Below are positions 59,740 to 64,000 of a stretch of DNA of 64,000 bases, one piece after another. A model generated the notes under the pieces. The model was not told the origin of the DNA. It searched no databases and was given only the letters and a program-made list of their open reading frames with translations. The DNA lies in the NCBI GenBank assembly GCA_030266985.1, contig JAJDJB010000003.1:1-64000 (forward strand), read 5' to 3'. Position 1 is the stretch's first letter. Every line of letters starts with the position of its first letter. The position numbers and the translations under genes were made by a program. Origin of the DNA: Synergistaceae bacterium OttesenSCG-928-D05 (GTDB taxonomy: Bacteria > Synergistota > Synergistia > Synergistales > Synergistaceae).

Positions 59740-61284
59740 ATGAAAGCATCTGTAAAAACAATTTTCACCAAACTTATCGGCAAGCAGAGCGCAAGGAACG
59801 CGACTGTCCTCACGACGGGGCTTTCCTTGTTAAGTAAAGTTTTGGGCTGCGCGCGGACATGGCTGCTGGCATATTTGTTCGGGGCGACGGGCGTTGTGGA
59901 CGCGTATTATATTGCGGCGGGCGCTGTTTCCCTGATCCCGCTTTCGCTGAATTCTACGATGGAATCGGCGCTTCTTCCCAACATGATACAAAATGACAAT
60001 GCCACAGCCAAAGATCTGTTTGCATATGCGTTTCGCATATTTTTTATTTTTTCTTTCGTTTTGATTCTTCTGATGTTTTTGTTCCCAACGCAATGCATCA
60101 AACTTTTTGCGCCCACCCTTGATAACGAACGCGTAACCTATGCCGCTGATATGGTGAAATGGCTGCTGCCATATGCGTTTGCAACAGTTGCGATTGGTCT
60201 TTTCAGAGCCTGGGGCGACTACCAAAACCGTTTCGCGGCCGTGGGCACGATTCTTGCCTCGACCAATATTTTCCTGATCGCCGCATTGCTCATCCTCCAT
60301 CCCATCATGGGAGACAAGGCAATCGCGGCCTTCCAAAGCGCCGCGTTTATACCGCTTGTGATTATCTTGCGATATGTTCTCCGGGATATTCCGTTGCAGC
60401 CCAGGCAAAAACTCCCGCAAACGCTGATCCGCAAGGCGTCGCTCGACATGCTGCTATGCATAACTGCTTCCTGCGCAGGTTTTTTGTATATCCTGGTCGA
60501 CCGTTATTTCGCGTCTTCATTGCCAGAAGGAAATATATCCGCCATCAGCTACGCACACCTTATCTTCACCCAGCCTTTGTCCCTGACTGCCGCGGCTTTC
60601 TCAATTTATTTCGTACGCGCAAACGAAACGGTATCGTCATCAAAAAGCGAAAATCAGCGTCTGTTTTCCACCACATTATTCATGGCGTGGAGTTATTTCC
60701 TGCCCGCTGCCGCGCTTCTCTCTACCCTCGCCCGCCCTGTCGTCGCAATTCTGCTGGGGCATGGGGCCTTCGATGCGACAGCCGTCGCACTAACATCCAA
60801 GTGTTTGGCGGTCATTGCGCTCGGTACGCCAATCTTCATCTGCAACAGCATCATCCACAAACACATCATCGCCATAGGCAAACTGAAAACGCTGGTCGCC
60901 TGGAACTACATCGGCATCCTAGGCAATATCATATTGAACGCTTTGCTTGTGAAACGATACGGCGCGCCAGGCCTGTGCGCCGCAACAGTAATTATGTGGC
61001 ATGTGACATCGCTCTGCCTCATCTTTATCTCGGGCGGGGAAATTCTGCTGCCGCTCTTAAAGGGACTTTTGCCGCAGTTTATCATTGTCCTTCTGTGGGC
61101 AGCGCCTCTGTATATAACGATGGGAAGCGGCACGTTCATCCCCCTGCTGGCGGGAATCGTTATCGGGCTCCTGCACTATCTGCTCTGCGACAGATACGGC
61201 GTTTATGCAAAAATACCCGAGCGCTGGAGACCGACCGCCTTTTTAAAACTATTGGCATCGCAGGCAAAATTATTTTCGAAGTAA
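59740..61284 (+). CDS. MurJ-like flippase (MviN/MOP superfamily)
   Basis: The 514-residue polytopic protein (about 14 helices) has the MurJ N-terminal pattern: ARNATVLTTGLSLLSKVLG and AYLFGATGVVDAYYIA, then PLSLNSTMESALLPN. MurJ proteins flip lipid II or related lipid-linked sugars across the inner membrane. Its neighbour is a glycosyltransferase, so it could instead serve an envelope polysaccharide. A close paralogue starts 1.8 kb downstream. The ATG at 59740 follows GGTGGGGA. Upstream (59521-59739) only AT-rich promoter-like sequence is present. Confidence 0.9.
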   Translation: MKASVKTIFTKLIGKQSARNATVLTTGLSLLSKVLGCARTWLLAYLFGATGVVDAYYIAAGAVSLIPLSLNSTMESALLPNMIQNDNATAKDLFAYAFRIFFIFSFVLILLMFLFPTQCIKLFAPTLDNERVTYAADMVKWLLPYAFATVAIGLFRAWGDYQNRFAAVGTILASTNIFLIAALLILHPIMGDKAIAAFQSAAFIPLVIILRYVLRDIPLQPRQKLPQTLIRKASLDMLLCITASCAGFLYILVDRYFASSLPEGNISAISYAHLIFTQPLSLTAAAFSIYFVRANETVSSSKSENQRLFSTTLFMAWSYFLPAAALLSTLARPVVAILLGHGAFDATAVALTSKCLAVIALGTPIFICNSIIHKHIIAIGKLKTLVAWNYIGILGNIILNALLVKRYGAPGLCAATVIMWHVTSLCLIFISGGEILLPLLKGLLPQFIIVLLWAAPLYITMGSGTFIPLLAGIVIGLLHYLLCDRYGVYAKIPERWRPTAFLKLLASQAKLFSK

Positions 61285-61324
61285 CCGATCAGCAACGCAT
61301 TCTATAATCACCGGAGAAATGCAT

Positions 61325-62467
61325 TTGAACAAAAAAATTGCTTTTTTCATATCGGCCTGGTATTTTGGCGGCGCGGAAAAAGTCGTGATTCGACTCGCGA
61401 ACCAATTCATAACAAAAGGTTATGACGTCTGTGTCGTTGTGTGCCACAAATCAGAGAACAGCGCCATGCCTGTGAACGAAGGCTATAAAAATGAATTGCA
61501 CTCTGGCGTCGAATTTACCTTTCTGGACATCGAAGCGCCCGCCTTTATCAAAAGCACAAAATTACGTTTCTATATAGAAGTGCTCTTGAGAATCCCGCAT
61601 ATCGCAAAATACATCATAAGAGAAAAGCCGTTCGCGATTTTCTCGAACAACATCGGCGCCAGCGCGATTATTGCCAATCTTTTTTCGCTTGGAAAAACGA
61701 AAATCATACCGGTCGAACATAATTCCTACACGATTCGAACTGGCAAAGCGAAAACCGCAATGCGCTTTTTTTATCCCTTTGCTTCCTCCATTGTGTGTGT
61801 GTCGAAAGACATGGAGAAAGAGCTCCGCGGACAAATGCCGTGTATCAAAGAAAAAATCATCTCCATTCCGAATCCTATAGATCTTGCGGAAATCCATGGA
61901 AAGGCAACTCAACCCACGAGGCACCCCTGGCTGGAAGAACCGAAGACATTGCCAGTCTTTCTTGGAATCGGCAGGCTGCATCCGCAGAAAAATTTTGAAC
62001 TCCTGCTGCGCGCCTTTGCACTTGTTCGCGAACAGAGAGAGGGCAAGCTCATTATCGCCGGGATAGGCAAACAAGAGTCTTATTTAAAAAATTTGGCAAT
62101 GGAATTGGGTATCGAGACGCATGTCGACTTTGTCGGTTTTCTGGAAAATCCTTATCCGTTCTTCAGAGAAGCCGACGTTTTCGTATTGTCATCGATTCAC
62201 GAAGGTTTTGGACTCGTACTCGCCGAAGCTCTGGCCTGCGGCTGCCAAGTCGTTTCAACAGACTGCCCCGTCGGACCATCCGAAATACTAGAGAATGGGA
62301 AATACGGCTGGCTCATACCAATGAACAATCCGGCCGCCATGGCGAACGCCATGCTGGAAGCCATCGCTCATCCCAAAGCCAAAGAATTACTCTATGAGAG
62401 GGGTCGTGATTTTTCAGACGACAGGACTGCGGAGAAGTATGCGGGGCTTTTGAGAAAAGCACGTTAA
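61325..62467 (+). CDS. Glycosyltransferase family 4 protein
   Basis: The 380-residue GT-B enzyme has an N-terminal acceptor domain (KKIAFFISAWYFGGAEKVV, glycine-rich loop) and a C-terminal nucleotide-sugar domain with FLGIGRLHPQKNFELLL, VDFVGF and the EX7E motif in SSIHEGFGLVLAEALACG. It transfers sugar from a nucleotide donor to a lipid-linked or surface glycan acceptor. The TTG at 61325 is preferred because CCGGAG lies eight bases upstream; an ATG two codons earlier is too close to it. It begins 40 bp after the flippase gene, suggesting a joint role in an envelope glycan. Confidence 0.92.
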   Translation: MNKKIAFFISAWYFGGAEKVVIRLANQFITKGYDVCVVVCHKSENSAMPVNEGYKNELHSGVEFTFLDIEAPAFIKSTKLRFYIEVLLRIPHIAKYIIREKPFAIFSNNIGASAIIANLFSLGKTKIIPVEHNSYTIRTGKAKTAMRFFYPFASSIVCVSKDMEKELRGQMPCIKEKIISIPNPIDLAEIHGKATQPTRHPWLEEPKTLPVFLGIGRLHPQKNFELLLRAFALVREQREGKLIIAGIGKQESYLKNLAMELGIETHVDFVGFLENPYPFFREADVFVLSSIHEGFGLVLAEALACGCQVVSTDCPVGPSEILENGKYGWLIPMNNPAAMANAMLEAIAHPKAKELLYERGRDFSDDRTAEKYAGLLRKAR

Positions 62468-62547
62468 TGGCACGCTCTCTTCTACGTGAGCAAATATATA
62501 AAACACACCGAAGTCATGTTAAAATGCTCTAAGAAAGCGAAACAAGA

Positions 62548-63045
62548 TTGGCAGGCGTTTTTTCGAATGAGTACAAAAGAAAAAAACTCAGAAAACTGGG
62601 AATTGATTTTGAAGTCACAGATTACAACGCTGTTTTCACCATCGAAGAAATGAAACAAATTCGTGAAATCAAAATTAAAGAGTTTTGCAAAAACTTGTTC
62701 TTGCGCGACGACAGTGGGAAACGTCACTTCCTTGTAATCTTGCGTGAGGATAAGGTTGCAGATTTAAAAATGATTCGCGCTCAAATAGCTTCCTCGCGAC
62801 TGGGTTTCGCCTACAAAGACCGCCTAATGAAACATCTGGGACTAACGAAGGGATCTGTTACTCCTTTTGGGCTATTGAACGACAACGATCTCGCCGTTGA
62901 AGTCCTAATCGACGCAGACTTACAGAGCAGGCCCAGATTGGGTTTTCACCTGAATGAGAATACTGCGACTGTTTGGTTATCGTTTGATGATTTGCTGGGA
63001 TTCTTAGAATTTTGCGACAATCAGTTTGTGTACGTAAAACTATAA
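62548..63045 (+). CDS. ProX/PrdX-type prolyl-tRNA editing-domain protein, 5' end possibly frameshifted
   Basis: The 165-residue frame is a free-standing editing domain related to the ProRS insertion: DYNAVFTIEEM, CKNLFLRDDSGKRHFLVIL, LGLTKGSVTPFGLLND and a C-terminal LNENTATVWLSFDDLLGFL. It would hydrolyse mischarged tRNA (for example Ala-tRNA-Pro). The annotated start is a TTG without a good ribosome site. A better start, ATG at 62567, lies in another frame that would join the domain if the A-run at 62580-62586 had eight A instead of seven. The base composition is more AT-rich than that of upstream genes. Confidence 0.8.
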   Translation: MAGVFSNEYKRKKLRKLGIDFEVTDYNAVFTIEEMKQIREIKIKEFCKNLFLRDDSGKRHFLVILREDKVADLKMIRAQIASSRLGFAYKDRLMKHLGLTKGSVTPFGLLNDNDLAVEVLIDADLQSRPRLGFHLNENTATVWLSFDDLLGFLEFCDNQFVYVKL

Positions 63046-63077
63046 TGGCACATCTTTGATTGAAGAAAGCTAAAATT

Positions 63078-64000
63078 ATGCTAACAACAAAAATTAAAAA
63101 TCTCTTTTCTTTTCTACTAGGCAAGCATAACGCTAGAAACGCCACTATAATTACAACTGGCCTTTCTCTTTTCAGCAGAGTTTTCGGCTATGCTAGAACG
63201 TTACTGATAGCATATCTGTTTGGGGCAACTGCATTTGTAGATGCGTACTATGTTGCTTTGGGCGCGGTTAGTTTTATACCTGGCATTTTAAGCTCCACAA
63301 TTGAAACTGCAATCCTGCCAAATATGATCCAAAGCAACGAAGATGACGCAAGAAACCTATTCGGCTTGATTTTTCGTGCATTAGCTATCTTTACTGTACT
63401 CCTTGCCGCGATTCTCCTCACTTTCCCAGAACCTTACATAAGGGTTTTTGCGCGCACATTCGATAGCACACGAATTGCATACGCTTCAGGCATGGTCAAG
63501 TGGCTACTACCACTGGCAATCTCGACATTGGCAATAGCACTTTTCTCTGCTTGGGCAAATTACAAGAATTGTTTCGCGGTACCAAATACGATTATGGCCT
63601 TTGCAAATATTCTATTAATCCCTATTTTGCTCATTCTCTATACGCTTATTGGAGATACTGCTTTGCCCGCGTTCCAGGGGCTTGGTTTTGCGTTGCTTGT
63701 TTTGGTTATGTGGTATACTTTACGGGATGCCCCTTTACAACCAAAGAAACCTCTCCCGCCAGAACTAATTCGTAAAGTTTCGGGGGAAGTATTGCTACGC
63801 ATTCTAGCATCTGGCGCAACTTTTCTATATGTATTGATTGACCGATATTTTGCATCTTCGCTACCTACCGGTAACGTCGCTGCAATTAGCTATGCAAATC
63901 TTTTGTTCGCGCAACCAACAGGACTCACTGCAGCTGCTTTTTCTATCTTCTTTGTCCGAGCCAACGAAAGAATCGCATTATCAGAGGACAGCAAGGAATT
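63078..64000 (+). CDS. MurJ-like flippase, partial (cut by the right edge of the window)
   Basis: The frame is open from the ATG at 63078 to the end of the window (307 codons, no stop). It aligns from its first residues with the flippase at 59740: ARNATIITTGLSLFSRVFG, AYLFGATAFVDAYYVA, SSTIETAILPNMIQ, VKWLLP and YVLIDRYFASSLP. Many synonymous positions differ and A/T endings are much more frequent (for example GCA, CTA and ATT codons), so this copy probably came from elsewhere and is not a recent local duplicate. No strong ribosome site is visible. The C-terminal half lies outside the window. Confidence 0.88.
   Translation, partial: MLTTKIKNLFSFLLGKHNARNATIITTGLSLFSRVFGYARTLLIAYLFGATAFVDAYYVALGAVSFIPGILSSTIETAILPNMIQSNEDDARNLFGLIFRALAIFTVLLAAILLTFPEPYIRVFARTFDSTRIAYASGMVKWLLPLAISTLAIALFSAWANYKNCFAVPNTIMAFANILLIPILLILYTLIGDTALPAFQGLGFALLVLVMWYTLRDAPLQPKKPLPPELIRKVSGEVLLRILASGATFLYVLIDRYFASSLPTGNVAAISYANLLFAQPTGLTAAAFSIFFVRANERIALSEDSKE

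Noticed and set aside
1-64000. Search for CRISPR arrays, rRNA and tRNA genes, and intact insertion sequences
   Set aside because: No regularly spaced repeats, rRNA-like segments, tRNA cloverleafs or complete transposase genes were seen on either strand by eye. A dedicated scan could still find a divergent tRNA.

Overview
The window reads as chromosome of a Gram-negative-type anaerobe with an amino-acid-based metabolism, most likely a member of Synergistota (Cloacibacillus/Synergistes-like). This is an inference from gene content: a branched-chain amino acid ABC transporter, several peptidases and aminotransferases, a selenium pair (yedF plus a class V aminotransferase), a catabolic-type threonine ammonia-lyase, CIRCE/HrcA heat-shock control, and frequent GTG/TTG starts behind strong Shine-Dalgarno sites. 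No rRNA, tRNA, CRISPR array or intact insertion sequence was found. Genes are dense and mostly in short operons closed by clear hairpin terminators.

Layout. 0.2-3.5 kb (minus): PLP aminotransferase, then a MATE exporter with its MarR regulator. 3.8-5.8 kb (minus): a CofE-like ligase translationally coupled to an acyl-ACP thioesterase. 5.97-7.4 kb (plus): a guanine-type riboswitch upstream of guanine deaminase. 7.5-11.6 kb (minus): prmA, rsmE, a frameshifted mtaB, rpsU, yqeY and a small HTH protein. 11.7-15.0 kb (minus): livHMGF. 15.5-18.0 kb (plus): an M20 peptidase and livK, the binding protein of that transporter. 18.2-22.9 kb (minus): hrcA-grpE-dnaK-dnaJ under a perfect CIRCE operator. 23.0-26.2 kb (plus): histidine phosphatase, folP, folK and a membrane-anchored hypothetical protein.

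26.3-33.8 kb: a YbaK-type deacylase and a lytic transglycosylase (minus), then citG, an xre-immA-radical SAM operon, an Old Yellow Enzyme relative, an RpiR regulator, an unexplained structured intergenic element and a YczE-like protein (plus). 33.8-38.4 kb (minus): YjiH-like permease, Ppx/GppA, orphan HicB, M19 dipeptidase and a ThiF/MoeB-like protein. 38.4-43.1 kb (plus): mnmA, a degenerate HD-GYP receptor, yedF and the aminotransferase. 43.1-49.4 kb: small membrane proteins, lemA-DUF2207, a secreted GH18 protein, a lipoprotein and a TPR-like protein. 49.5-53.0 kb (minus): two tandem PEP/pyruvate-binding-domain proteins. 53.1-54.1 kb (plus): threonine ammonia-lyase. 54.1-59.5 kb (minus): a five-gene operon of a giant UPF0182 membrane protein, two duplicated small membrane proteins and two exported proteins of unknown function. 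59.7-64.0 kb (plus): a MurJ-like flippase, a glycosyltransferase, a ProX-type deacylase with a possible frameshift, and a second, AT-richer MurJ-like gene cut by the window edge.

Main points of interest: a guanine riboswitch whose terminator competes with its own P3 stem, predicting an ON switch for guanine breakdown; an A9 frameshift inside mtaB; the structured element near 32.9 kb; and the UPF0182 and tandem PEP/pyruvate-domain loci, which are the best candidates for uncharacterised systems.
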